The position numbers were made by a program, and so were the translations under genes. A stretch of 64,000 nucleotides of DNA from Pseudonocardia oceani. Lineage in GTDB: Bacteria; Actinomycetota; Actinomycetes; Mycobacteriales; Pseudonocardiaceae. Of the stretch, positions 9,601 to 19,693 are shown piece after piece; position 1 is the first letter of the stretch; each line of letters begins with the position of its first letter. The stretch spans positions 2,852,001 to 2,916,000 of the forward strand of contig NZ_JADQDF010000001.1 of assembly GCF_019263585.2 (NCBI RefSeq), written 5' to 3'. The notes beneath the pieces were generated by a model. It was given only the letters and a program-made list of their open reading frames with translations. It was not told where the DNA came from and did not search any database.

Positions 9601-11547
9601 TCACGCGTCGAAGATGCGCTTCCAGCCCTCGCGGCCGGTGAGCTCGGGCACGGCGTCCCGGTAGCGCTGCCGCAGCTCCGGCCACACCCGCGCCACCTCG
9701 CGCAGCTGCGCCACCGACTGCTTCATCATCGCCTTGAACAGCGCCGGGTCGCGGCGGCGGAACGTGACGCCGCGGCCGTCGGGGGTGGACACGGTGGCCG
9801 AGTCGAGCCGCGAGAGCACGAACCACTGCGCCTGCTTCGACGGCACGTTGCGCTGCGGGACGACCGCGTGCGCCGGGTCCACGGGCCGCAGGTTGTGCAG
9901 CACGCTCTGCGCCAGCCCCTTGACGATGGCGAGCTTCTTCGTCGGCGGCTCCGGGAACGCCTGGGCGGCCAGCGCGTCGAGCTCGGAGAGCGGCACCTCG
10001 GTGGCCGAGTCGAGGGGGCGGCCGTCGTCGAACTCGGCCCGCTTCGCGCGGATCTCGCCCAGCACGACCGGCAGCTTCGGGAACAGCTGCTCGGGCCCGG
10101 CGAGGAAGTCGCGCAGCGCCATCTCCTGCAGCGCCATCGCCGAGTACTCCATGAGCATCAGGTGTCGCAGGGAGCGCTTGACGGTGTCGACGAGCAGCGC
10201 GCGCGGGTTGTCGGGCCCGTGCAGCGCGGCCGCGACGAACCGGTTGCGGTAGTGGAAGTAGGCCTGCCAGTCGCTCGTGTCGTCCTTCTCCAGGAACGAC
10301 ATGTGCCAGATGGCGATGCCCGGCACGGTGGCCGTGCGGTAGCCCTTGCCGCGGGCGCGCAGCCCGTACTCGGCGTCGTCCCACTTGATGAACAGCGGCA
10401 GCGGCAGGCCCAGGTCCTCGGCGACCGACCGCGGGATCAGGCACATCCACCAGGCGTTGTAGTCGACGTCGGTGCGCCGGTGCAGCCACGGCGTCTGGCG
10501 CAGCGTGCGCTCGGCCAGGTCGTGGTGCGGCTCGGTGCCGGGGGCGTTGCGCCACAGGAAGGCGTTGCGGTCGACGACCTCGCCCATCGTGGAGAGCTGC
10601 GAGCGCGCCTGCAGCGACAGCATCTGCCCGCCGACCAGCATCGGCTCGCGGCTGTAGCGCGAGAAGGCGACGGCGCGGAGCACGGAGTCGGGCTCCAGCA
10701 GGATGTCGTCGTCCATGAACAGGATCTGCTCGCAGTCGGTGCTGCCGAGCGCCTCGTACATGATCCGGGCGTAGCCGCCGGAGCCGCCGAGGTTGGGCTG
10801 GTCGATGATCCGCAGCGTGTCGCCGAGCTTCGCGGCGACGGCGTCGAAGCCGGGCTCGTCGCGGACCTTCTTCGTGCCCTGGTCGGGGATGATCACCGCG
10901 ACCACGGCGGCGAGGACGGCCGGGTCCTCGGCGATGGCGTTCAGCGTGGCCACGCAGTCCGACGGCCGGTTGAACGTCGGCATGCCGATCGTGACGGCCG
11001 CGCGGACCGGCGACTCCTCGGCGGCGTACCAGCCACCGGACTCCAGCGTCAGCTCGCCGGAGTCGGTGGTGAGGTCGAACCAGTACCAGCCGCCGTCCTC
11101 GAAGGGGCGCAGGTCGAGCGCCATGTCGAGCTCGTGGCGGCCGTCGACGACCTCGCCGCCGACGAAGATCTGCGAGCCGTCGGCCTTGGTGCGGTAGACG
11201 TCGACGCGGCCGGAGCCCGTGAGCGTCAGGCGCAGGTGCACCTCGGTCAGGCGCGACCAGTGGCGCCAGTAGCCGGCGGCGAAGGCGTTGAAGTAGGCCC
11301 CGAACGAGACCTCGCTCTGCTCCGGCACGAGCGCCGAGGTGCGGGAGACGACCCGCAGGCGGCGCGAGGTCGCCGCCGTGCCGACGAGGCTGACCTCGCG
11401 CAGCGGCGATCCCGGGAGGGGCGGCGGGGTCGTGAGGCGCAGACCCGTGCGCTCGTCGAGGTAGAGCGAGCGCACGCTCATGGGGTCGCCCGAGCGGGGG
11501 AGGATGACCCGTTGGAGCAGGCCGTTCGCGACGGTGTGGGCGTCCAT
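9601..11547 (-). CDS. glfT2: galactofuranosyltransferase GlfT2
   Basis: 648 aa from the ATG at 11547, chosen because AAGG sits 8 bases before it and the product MDAHTVANGLLQRVILPR lines up with the GlfT2 N-terminus. An in-frame ATG at 11577 is an alternative. An N-terminal beta-sandwich (EVSFGAYFNAFAAGYWRHW) is followed by the GT2 core: IIDQPNLGGSGGYARIMY, Asp279-281 in FMDDDILLEP, Trp389-Asp-Asp in IKWDDAEYGLRARGKGY and His415 in IWHMSFLEK. It extends the galactan of arabinogalactan from UDP-galactofuranose, the product of Glf. In mycobacteria glf and glfT2 are adjacent and co-directional; here an opposed HNH gene lies between them. Confidence 0.93.
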   Translation of the reverse strand: MDAHTVANGLLQRVILPRSGDPMSVRSLYLDERTGLRLTTPPPLPGSPLREVSLVGTAATSRRLRVVSRTSALVPEQSEVSFGAYFNAFAAGYWRHWSRLTEVHLRLTLTGSGRVDVYRTKADGSQIFVGGEVVDGRHELDMALDLRPFEDGGWYWFDLTTDSGELTLESGGWYAAEESPVRAAVTIGMPTFNRPSDCVATLNAIAEDPAVLAAVVAVIIPDQGTKKVRDEPGFDAVAAKLGDTLRIIDQPNLGGSGGYARIMYEALGSTDCEQILFMDDDILLEPDSVLRAVAFSRYSREPMLVGGQMLSLQARSQLSTMGEVVDRNAFLWRNAPGTEPHHDLAERTLRQTPWLHRRTDVDYNAWWMCLIPRSVAEDLGLPLPLFIKWDDAEYGLRARGKGYRTATVPGIAIWHMSFLEKDDTSDWQAYFHYRNRFVAAALHGPDNPRALLVDTVKRSLRHLMLMEYSAMALQEMALRDFLAGPEQLFPKLPVVLGEIRAKRAEFDDGRPLDSATEVPLSELDALAAQAFPEPPTKKLAIVKGLAQSVLHNLRPVDPAHAVVPQRNVPSKQAQWFVLSRLDSATVSTPDGRGVTFRRRDPALFKAMMKQSVAQLREVARVWPELRQRYRDAVPELTGREGWKRIFDA

Positions 11548-11783
11548 GGTGGCTGCCTTCTCGACGGTCTGGGTCATGTTGGGGCGATCAGTCCTTGTTC
11601 GTGGGGTTGCCTTCTTCTCCTCCTGAGGGTAGCGGCGGGGTCCTGTTCGCCTTGAGGGCGGCCTTGGTGAGGTGCTGCCGCGGCGCTTCCGGTCCTCGGC
11701 GCCCTGGCGGGCACCTGCGGTCCGGGTCGCCTTGCCCTCGAAGCCCGTGATCCAGTATGGATATCTGCTGATCACAGTGCTAG

Positions 11784-11803
11784 AGTCGAACATGTGTTCG
11801 ACT
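11784..11803. promoter_or_regulatory. LexA (SOS) box overlapping the start of the DUF222/HNH gene
   Basis: A 20-base perfect palindrome apart from its central TG, with core TCGAAC-N4-GTTCGA (11786-11801), exactly the actinobacterial LexA consensus as known from mycobacteria. It covers the GTG start (11794) and abuts a TAGAGT -10-like hexamer (11781-11786). That places the transcription start at or next to the GTG, giving a leaderless mRNA. A weak -35 match, TGGATA, lies 17 bases upstream of the -10. Bound LexA would block the promoter directly. Confidence 0.85.
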
Positions 11804-13104
11804 CCGATGTGCTCGAAGGCCCAGATGCCCCCGAGCAGACGCTGGGCAACACCGCGCCGTCCGGACTGTTCGGGCTCGAACTGGAGTTCGCCACCGGGTC
11901 CCTCGGATCGCTGTCCGACGCCGAGCTCGTGGACGCTGTTGTCGGGTTCGAGCGACTCGCTGCGTGGGCCGCTGCCCGACAGGCCGCCGTCCTCGCCGAG
12001 TTCTCCCAGCGATCCGGCGACGGCTCCGTGCGCGCCGTGAGCGCTTCCGTGCCACTGCGGGAGTGGGCCTCCGACGAGATCGGCATGGCTCTGACCGTGT
12101 CCCGCGGATCAGCCCAGGTGCGACTGGCCCAGACCCGGCGACTCTCCGGTGTCCTACGCCCCACCCGCGACCTGCTCGAAGCCGGCCGGCTGTGCTGGTC
12201 TCGAACCCGGCTGGTGTGCGACCGGCTCGCCCTGCTCGACGACACCCTCGCCGCCGCCGTCCAGGAACGGGTGCTGCCCGCTGGGCCGGGGCAGACCTGG
12301 GCGCAGCTCGACGCCGCCCTGCGACGGGCGATCCTCGCGCTGGACCCCGACGGCGCCGCGTCACGACACCGGGCCGCCCGCGCCGAACGGCGCGTCGACG
12401 TGTTCGCCGGCGAGGACGGCATGGCCACCCTCTGGGCCCGCCTCACCGCCCCCGACGCCGCCTCGTCCTACGCCTGGCTCACCCGGCTCGCCCGCGGCCT
12501 CGGCGCCGACGACCCACGGACCCTGGACCAGCGCCGCGCCGACCTGCTCGCCGCCGTCCTCACCGGGCGGCTGGTCCTGCGCGACCCCGCCGCCTCGGAC
12601 ACCGTCGCGGTCGTCCCGGTCACTCCGGGCAAACCGCTCATCACCGTGCTGGTCCCGCACTCCACACTCACCGGCGCCGACGACGCCCCCTGCGAGCTCG
12701 TCGGCTACGGCCCGATCCCCGCGCCACTGGCCCGGGAGATCGCCGCCGACTCCGTCTGGCGCCGCCTGTTCACCGACCCCCTCACCGGCACCGTCCTCGA
12801 GTACGGACGCACCACCTACCGGCCCCCCGCCGCCCTCGCCGACCACATCCGGGCCCGCGACATCACCTGCCGCGCCCCCGGCTGCCGACGCCCCGCCGCC
12901 ACCTGCGAACTCGACCACGTCATCCCCTGGAACCCCGACGGCACCACCGGCGAGGACAACCTCATCGCCCTCTGCCCCGCCCACCACGACCTCAAGGAAC
13001 ACCCCGGCTGGCAGACCGAACTCGGGCCCGACCGCGCCCTGGAATGGACCACCCCGACCGGGCACCGCTACCGGACCGGGCGGCACGACCACCGGGTCCG
13101 CTGA
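11794..13104 (+). CDS. DUF222 / 13E12-type HNH endonuclease-domain protein
   Basis: 436 aa from a GTG, apparently leaderless. The N-terminal DUF222 region is helical (LSDAELVDAVVGFERLAAW), with ALTVSRGSAQVRL in its middle. The C-terminal HNH domain has zinc-ligand cysteines Cys359, Cys364 and Cys394, the Asp374-His375 catalytic pair in CELDHVIPW, and His397-His398 in CPAHHDLKEHPGW. These proteins form the repetitive 13E12 family in mycobacteria, several of which I recall as LexA-regulated. DNA cleavage is implied by the fold; the biological role is unknown. It is opposed to its neighbours glfT2 and glf and ends 6 bases from the glf stop, so it looks like an insertion into a once continuous glf-glfT2 unit. 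Confidence 0.92.
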   Translation: MFDSDVLEGPDAPEQTLGNTAPSGLFGLELEFATGSLGSLSDAELVDAVVGFERLAAWAAARQAAVLAEFSQRSGDGSVRAVSASVPLREWASDEIGMALTVSRGSAQVRLAQTRRLSGVLRPTRDLLEAGRLCWSRTRLVCDRLALLDDTLAAAVQERVLPAGPGQTWAQLDAALRRAILALDPDGAASRHRAARAERRVDVFAGEDGMATLWARLTAPDAASSYAWLTRLARGLGADDPRTLDQRRADLLAAVLTGRLVLRDPAASDTVAVVPVTPGKPLITVLVPHSTLTGADDAPCELVGYGPIPAPLAREIAADSVWRRLFTDPLTGTVLEYGRTTYRPPAALADHIRARDITCRAPGCRRPAATCELDHVIPWNPDGTTGEDNLIALCPAHHDLKEHPGWQTELGPDRALEWTTPTGHRYRTGRHDHRVR

Positions 13105-13110
13105 GCGGGG

Positions 13111-14346
<1,236 letters not shown>

Positions 14347-14362
14347 CTATCGTTGCGCCTCG

Positions 14363-15973
14363 ATGACCGGGAGCCGCGCCGCCGAGCGGAACGACCAGGG
14401 GTGGGCGCCGACGCCGGCTCCGGTGCCCCCGCCTGCCCGCTCCCGGGCCCGGCCCGTACCGGCCCTGGCCGCGGCCGCGGCCGCAGAGATCGTCACGGCG
14501 TTCGGCGCCGCCGCGCTCGCCGTGCAGCTGAGCCGCTCGATCGTCGTCGATCCGCTCGACCGCATCGGTCAGGTCAGCGGTCTGGCCGCGCTCGACCTCC
14601 GCTTCGTGCTCGTGGGCCTCGTGGTCGTCGCGGTGTGCGCGGCGGTGGCGCGCGCCGGCGAGGGCGCCCGCGCGGTCGTCCACCGCTGCGCCTTCGCCGC
14701 GGTGGCCGGGCTGGCGACCGGCCTGGTCGCGGGCGGGGTCCTGCTCGCGCTGCGCGGCACGGACTGGCCGCTGTTCGCCAACTGGGGCGACTCCGGCCAG
14801 CTCATCCGCTGGACCGACGACATCCTGGTCGGCCGGGCGGTGCCCGCCGAGTACCCGCCGGCGGTCCTGCACCTGCTCGCACTGTCCACCGACCTGACCG
14901 GTGCGTCCGCGGCGGAATCGCTGCGGGCCGTGCAGGTCGTCGGCACCGCGGTGTTCGGGCCGCTCGCCTACCTGGCGTGGCGGCTGGTGCTGCCGGCCGG
15001 GTGGGCGCTCGCGGTCGCCCTGGTGGCGGGCTTCCCGCTGCTGGAGCCCTACAAGCCGTACACGACGGTCGTGCTGGTCGTGCTCGTGCCGGTGGTGATC
15101 GCCTTCCTGTCGAGCCTGCGCCGGGCGGCCGAGCTGCCCTGGAGCCGGATCGCGCTGGTCGGGCTCGGCACGGGTGCGGCGCTCGGCGTCCTGTTCCTCG
15201 TCTACTCGGGGTGGTTCCTCTGGTCGGCGCCCGGCGCGGTGGTCGCGGTCGGTGTGCTGCTCCCCTGGCGCACGGCCGCGCTGCGCGGGCTCGCGATGGT
15301 CGGCCTGGCGCTGGTCGGGCTGGTCGCCGTCGCGTTCCCCCACCTGGTCGGGCTGCTGTCGGCGGCGGGGAGCGTGCAGGACCGCTACTTCTACTTCGAC
15401 ACGTTCGTCGAACCGGCCTACATCGCGATGTGGCGCAACGACCTCGCCGGTGACGTCGGGCCGTGGCCGCCGCCCGGCGAGCTGGCCGGCGTCGGCGTGT
15501 TCACCCTGCTGCTCGTGCTCGGGCTCGGCGCCGCGGTCGCGCTCGGCGGACGGCGGACGGCGGTGCTGACCGCGGCGCTGCTGATGGCCGGCGCGTGGGT
15601 GCTGCGGTTCTTCTTCGCCTCGCAGATGTACGAGACCCAGACGGTGCAGCTCTACCCGCGCACCTCGGCGGAGATCCTGTTCTGCCTGCTCGTGCTGTCG
15701 GTCCTGGCGGTGCGGTACGCGCTCCAGCGGGTCACCCTGCCGACCGGTACGCCCGTGACGCTCGGCGTCCTCGCCGCCGCGCTCCTGCTCGCCCTGTCGA
15801 TGGGCTCCTCGCTCGCCGACCGCTACCTGCCGCGCGACGACGGGTCCACGGCGCTGCTCGCCTACGTCGCACAGCTCGTGCGCCAGCCGGACGGGACCTG
15901 TCCGGACTACGGCCCGGGCTGCGCGGCCACCCCGGGGGAACTGCTGGCCCGCGACGAGCCCGCTGATGGCTGA
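14363..15973 (+). CDS. AftA-like GT-C arabinofuranosyltransferase, short form
   Basis: 536 aa. A proline-rich cytoplasmic start of about 30 residues precedes at least ten hydrophobic helices. The first long loop has NWGDSGQLIRWTDDILVG followed by AEYPPAVLHLL, and later FPLLEPYKPYTTVVLVVLVP. This order resembles AftA, the enzyme that puts the first arabinofuranose on galactan. AftA proteins as I recall them are about 640 aa with a soluble C-terminal domain; here only about 40 residues follow the last helix. Its stop overlaps the start of the DUF6541-type gene by 8 bases. An uncharacterised GT-C enzyme is the alternative. Confidence 0.5.
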   Translation: MTGSRAAERNDQGWAPTPAPVPPPARSRARPVPALAAAAAAEIVTAFGAAALAVQLSRSIVVDPLDRIGQVSGLAALDLRFVLVGLVVVAVCAAVARAGEGARAVVHRCAFAAVAGLATGLVAGGVLLALRGTDWPLFANWGDSGQLIRWTDDILVGRAVPAEYPPAVLHLLALSTDLTGASAAESLRAVQVVGTAVFGPLAYLAWRLVLPAGWALAVALVAGFPLLEPYKPYTTVVLVVLVPVVIAFLSSLRRAAELPWSRIALVGLGTGAALGVLFLVYSGWFLWSAPGAVVAVGVLLPWRTAALRGLAMVGLALVGLVAVAFPHLVGLLSAAGSVQDRYFYFDTFVEPAYIAMWRNDLAGDVGPWPPPGELAGVGVFTLLLVLGLGAAVALGGRRTAVLTAALLMAGAWVLRFFFASQMYETQTVQLYPRTSAEILFCLLVLSVLAVRYALQRVTLPTGTPVTLGVLAAALLLALSMGSSLADRYLPRDDGSTALLAYVAQLVRQPDGTCPDYGPGCAATPGELLARDEPADG

Positions 15974-17969
15974 CCTCGTCGCGGCGTGGCTCCCGGCACT
16001 GCCGGCCGCGCTGGTCGCGGTGGCCTGGTGCGTGCTCCCGGGGCTGCTCGTCACGCTGTCCCTCGGGCTGCGTGGCGTCCTCGCCTGGGGCGTCGCACCC
16101 GCCACGTCGGTCGCGACGATCGCGGTCGCCGCCGTCGTCGCGTCGGTCGCCGGGGTGCCGTGGTCCCCCGTCGTCGCGCTCGCCCCGGCCGTCGCGCTCG
16201 CCCTGCTCCTCGCCGCGGCGCGGTGGGGGCTCGCCCGCCTGCGACGCAGGCACGACGCGCCCGCGGCCCCGCCACCCGCCGGGGACGGCACCGCCGTCAC
16301 GCTCGCCGCGCTCGCGGGACTCACCGTCGCCGCGCTGGTCGGGGCGTTCACCGTCGTCGACGGCATGAGCCTTCCGACGGCGCTCTCCCAGACCTACGAC
16401 GCCGTCTTCCACTACAGCGCCGTCGCCCGCATCGTCGCCGAGGGCGACGCGTCGTCTCTGACGCTCGGCACGCTGACGTCGCCGGGCGCAGGCGCCGCCT
16501 TCTACCCCGCGGCGTGGCACGACCTGGTCTCGCTCGTCGTCCTGAGCGCGGGCGCCTCGATCCCCGTCGCCTCCAACGCGGCGGCCGGGGTCGTGGCCGC
16601 GGTCGTCTGGCCGCTGGGCTGCACAGCGCTGGTGCGCGTCGTCGCCGGGCCGTCGTGGGCCGCGGTGGCCGCCGCTCCGGTGCTGGCCACGGGGTTCATC
16701 GCGTTTCCCTGGTCGCTGCTCAGCTTCGGCGTCCTCTGGCCCAACCTCGTGGGCATGAGCCTGGTGCCTGCCGTGCTCGCCGTGGTCGTCGCCGCGGTCG
16801 GCCGCGAGGCGGTCGGCGCCCTCACCCGGACGCGGGCGGTCGTCCTGCTGCCGGTCCTGCTCGCCGGCCTGGCCCTCGGCCACCCGAGCACCGTCTTCAG
16901 CCTCGCGGTCATCGCCGCGTTCCCCGTGGCCTGGTCCTTGGTGCGGTGGCTCGGCCGGATGCTCCGGGCGGGCCGGTGGGTGACGGCGGTGCCGGTCGGG
17001 CTGGTCGCGGTCGTGCTGGTCACCGTGGCCGTCGACTGGCTCCTCACGTCACCGGTGTTCGACGACGTCCGGTCCTTCGACTGGGCGGCGTTCGAGACGC
17101 CGCTCGGCGCCGTCCGGGAGACCGCGCTCGGGGCCACCAACAGCAAGGGCCCGGCCAGGGTCGTGTCGGTCGTGGTGCTCGTCGGCCTGATCGCCGCGCT
17201 GTGGCGGCCCGGGTACCGCTGGCTGGTGCCCGCACACCTGGCCTCAGCGACCCTCTACGTGCTGGCGGCCTCCTCCGAGTCGTCGCTGACCGCCGCGGTC
17301 ACCGCGTTCTGGTACAACGACTCCTACCGGCTCGCCGCGATGATCCCCGTGACCGGGGTCCCGCTGGCCGTCGTCGGACTGCTCGCCGTCGGTGCGGTCC
17401 TCGCCCGCGTGCCGGGGCTGTCCCGGATCGGCGCCGGTGGGCTCACCGCGCTGGCCGCCGTCGCGGTGCTCGTCGGCACCGGCGGGATGTACGCCCGCAC
17501 GCACGCCGCCTTCGTCGACGACGCCTACCTGGCCGTGCCCGCGGGCCGGTCCGAGCTGGTCGACCCGGCCGAGCGCGCCTTCTACGACCGGGTCGCCGCG
17601 ATCGTCCCGCCCGACGCGGTGGTCGCCCAGAACCCGTGGACGGGCAGCGCCCTGCTCTGGGCGCTCACCGGACGGGAGGTGCTGTTCCCGCACCTCACGG
17701 GCAACTGGACGGCCGACCAGGACCTCATCGGGCGCCACCTGGACGAGGTGGTCGACGACCCGGCGACCTGCGCCGTCGTCGCGCGCTCGGACGTGCGCTA
17801 CCTCCTGGTCGGGAACGCCGACTTCTGGCCGGGCGACGCGCGCAGCCGGGAGTACCCGGGCCTGGCGAGCCCGGACCCGCGCAGCGGCTTCGAGCTCCTG
17901 GCCTCCGACCGGTTCGGCAACGCCCTGTACCGGGTGCCCGACTGCGGTCCGGCGGCGACCGACGGGTGA
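15966..17969 (+). CDS. DUF6541-type polytopic membrane protein, probable GT-C glycosyltransferase
   Basis: 667 aa from an ATG lying inside the preceding gene, so the two are translationally coupled. About 13 hydrophobic helices end in a soluble domain of about 150 residues. The first large loop has SLPTALSQTYDAVFHYSAV followed by FYPAAWHDLVSLV, a layout shared with lipid-linked-sugar transferases. The tail contains VAQNPWTGSALLWALTGREV and RYLLVGN. Size and topology recall the actinobacterial DUF6541 group, which includes mycobacterial Rv3779 as I remember it. The substrate is unknown; coupling to an AftA-like gene suggests envelope arabinan or mannan. Confidence 0.55.
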   Translation: MADLVAAWLPALPAALVAVAWCVLPGLLVTLSLGLRGVLAWGVAPATSVATIAVAAVVASVAGVPWSPVVALAPAVALALLLAAARWGLARLRRRHDAPAAPPPAGDGTAVTLAALAGLTVAALVGAFTVVDGMSLPTALSQTYDAVFHYSAVARIVAEGDASSLTLGTLTSPGAGAAFYPAAWHDLVSLVVLSAGASIPVASNAAAGVVAAVVWPLGCTALVRVVAGPSWAAVAAAPVLATGFIAFPWSLLSFGVLWPNLVGMSLVPAVLAVVVAAVGREAVGALTRTRAVVLLPVLLAGLALGHPSTVFSLAVIAAFPVAWSLVRWLGRMLRAGRWVTAVPVGLVAVVLVTVAVDWLLTSPVFDDVRSFDWAAFETPLGAVRETALGATNSKGPARVVSVVVLVGLIAALWRPGYRWLVPAHLASATLYVLAASSESSLTAAVTAFWYNDSYRLAAMIPVTGVPLAVVGLLAVGAVLARVPGLSRIGAGGLTALAAVAVLVGTGGMYARTHAAFVDDAYLAVPAGRSELVDPAERAFYDRVAAIVPPDAVVAQNPWTGSALLWALTGREVLFPHLTGNWTADQDLIGRHLDEVVDDPATCAVVARSDVRYLLVGNADFWPGDARSREYPGLASPDPRSGFELLASDRFGNALYRVPDCGPAATDG

Positions 17970-17979
17970 CGCCCCCGCG

Positions 17980-17998
17980 GCCGGGCTACCGGCCCGGC
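17980..17998. terminator. possible bidirectional hairpin between convergent membrane-protein genes
   Basis: GCCGGGC (17980-17986) pairs perfectly with GCCCGGC (17992-17998) over a 5-base loop. It lies between the DUF6541 stop and the minus-strand GT-C stop, and overlaps the latter. No U-tract follows on either strand. Confidence 0.4.
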
Positions 17999-19671
17999 GC
18001 GACCAGCGCGTCCCCGCACGACCCTCGCGGTGCGCCCCGCACCGCCAGGTCGGCGGGCAGCGCGGTCGTGCCTCGGTACGCGCGCAGCGCCTCCAGGTCG
18101 CCGGGCCCCAGCGCGTCGAGGCGGACCAGGTCGGTCACCCCCGACGGGCTCGTGCCGATCTCCGCGTAGGCGGCCGTCCGGGGGTCGTCGGCCAGCCCGG
18201 TGAGCCGCGCCCAGTCCGGGTTGATCGTGATGAACGTCGGGCGGACCTCGTCGAACACGTGGTCACGCAGCCCGGCGGTGTCGCCCGCCTTCCAGAACCG
18301 GGCGATCCGGGAGTCCGCCAGCCCCACCAGGTCGACGATCGGCAGCGCGCTGGCCAGCGCGGCCCCGCCGATGTCCGGGGCCAGCAGGACGTGGTCGCCG
18401 TCGCCGAGCACCGCCGAGTAGCCGTTGAACGCGAGCCCCGTGTTCTGCGCGACCACGCAGAGCGGCGCGGTGGGGGCGGAGCGGACGGAGCGCACCCCGT
18501 CGAGGAACGCCGCACCGGTGGGGACCGCAGCCACCACGGCGAGTACGGCCACGACCACCCGGCCGCGGACCGGTAGGCCGGGCAGCACCTCGGCCGCCGC
18601 GACGGACACGGCGAGCGCGCCCAGGGCCCACACCGGTGTGGCGAAGCGGAGCTGCCCCATCCAGTCGCCCTCGAGGACGCCGAAGGCCGCGACGGCCAGG
18701 GCCAGCGGGACCAGCAGCACGACGAGCCCCCGGCGCGACGGCGAGGGCCGCAGGACCGCCACGCCGACCACGACGGCGCCGAGCACCGCGGCCAGCCACC
18801 CGACGTAGGAGACGATCTCCCCGGGCCGGGCGAGCTCGGGCGGGCCGGGTAGGCCCTGCGACTTCGCGAGCGCCGTGTTCGGCAGCCACTCCCCGAACGT
18901 GGCGAGGCGCCAGGCGAGGTAGGCGCCGGCGGGCACGGCGAAGGCCACCGTGCCGGTGACGACGACGCGCACCGCGTGGCCGAGCTCGGCGCGGCGCAGC
19001 AGGAGCAGCACGGTCAGCGGCAGCGCCACCGCGTAGATCAGGCCGTCGGGCCGCGTCAGAGCCGCGACGGCCGCGAGCAGCCCGCACCACACGGCGGAGC
19101 GGACGTTCGGCAGCCCGCCGCCGGCCGTCGCCCGCACCAGGACGGCCGCGATCGCCGTGGCGCACAGCGCGAGCAGGGAGTTCTCCAGGCCCGACATCGT
19201 CCAGACGACGAAGGACGGCACGGCGGCCGTCACGGCACCGGCGACGACCGCGACGGCGACGGGGCGGCGGCAGAGCACGGTCGTGACGGCCAGGAAGCAC
19301 GCGAACACGCCCGCCACCAGCACCAGCGCCAGCAGCTTGGGGAACGCGACGTAGTCCGGGACGCCGAACCACGCGCCGTGGTCGAACAGCCCGAGGACGC
19401 GGCCGACCGCGAGCAGCGCCAGCCAGGCCGGGTTGGAGTACCCCTCCACCACCTCGGCGCCGGGCTGCAGCACCGGCCCGGCGCCGGTCGTGATCGAGCG
19501 GACGTAGGCGAAGGTGATGGCGGCGTCGTCGACGATCCACCGGCCGTACAGGAGGGCGTGCAGCCCGACGAGCAGCGTGGGCACCCCGACGGCGACCGCG
19601 AGGCCCGCAAGGCCGACCCGCGGGACCGGCTCGGCGGGTGCGACGTCCGGACGCTCTGCCACCTGGGTCAC
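17986..19671 (-). CDS. second AftB-like GT-C membrane glycosyltransferase
   Basis: 561 aa from a GTG at 19671, preferred because GGGGAGG ends 9 bases before it; an ATG at 19680 and a GTG at 19704 are in frame. After one helix comes YGRWIVDDAAITFAYVRSI with the paired Asp of GT-C enzymes, then GAEVVEGYSNPAWLALLAV. The latter is the same position and style as the GERVEA motif of the AftB-like gene ending at 2811. About ten helices and a soluble C-terminal region (DIGGAALASALPIVDLVGL) follow. It probably transfers a sugar from a polyprenyl carrier outside the membrane. It sits at the end of the GT2/DUF2304 operon; donor and acceptor are unknown. Confidence 0.65.
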   Translation of the reverse strand: MTQVAERPDVAPAEPVPRVGLAGLAVAVGVPTLLVGLHALLYGRWIVDDAAITFAYVRSITTGAGPVLQPGAEVVEGYSNPAWLALLAVGRVLGLFDHGAWFGVPDYVAFPKLLALVLVAGVFACFLAVTTVLCRRPVAVAVVAGAVTAAVPSFVVWTMSGLENSLLALCATAIAAVLVRATAGGGLPNVRSAVWCGLLAAVAALTRPDGLIYAVALPLTVLLLLRRAELGHAVRVVVTGTVAFAVPAGAYLAWRLATFGEWLPNTALAKSQGLPGPPELARPGEIVSYVGWLAAVLGAVVVGVAVLRPSPSRRGLVVLLVPLALAVAAFGVLEGDWMGQLRFATPVWALGALAVSVAAAEVLPGLPVRGRVVVAVLAVVAAVPTGAAFLDGVRSVRSAPTAPLCVVAQNTGLAFNGYSAVLGDGDHVLLAPDIGGAALASALPIVDLVGLADSRIARFWKAGDTAGLRDHVFDEVRPTFITINPDWARLTGLADDPRTAAYAEIGTSPSGVTDLVRLDALGPGDLEALRAYRGTTALPADLAVRGAPRGSCGDALVAPGR

Positions 19672-19693
19672 GGCCGCCATCCTCCCCGACGGG

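Noticed and set aside
11548..11793. The glfT2-HNH gap considered as an insertion-sequence scar
   Set aside because: No terminal inverted repeats, target duplication or transposase fragment could be seen. The palindrome there is explained by the LexA box.
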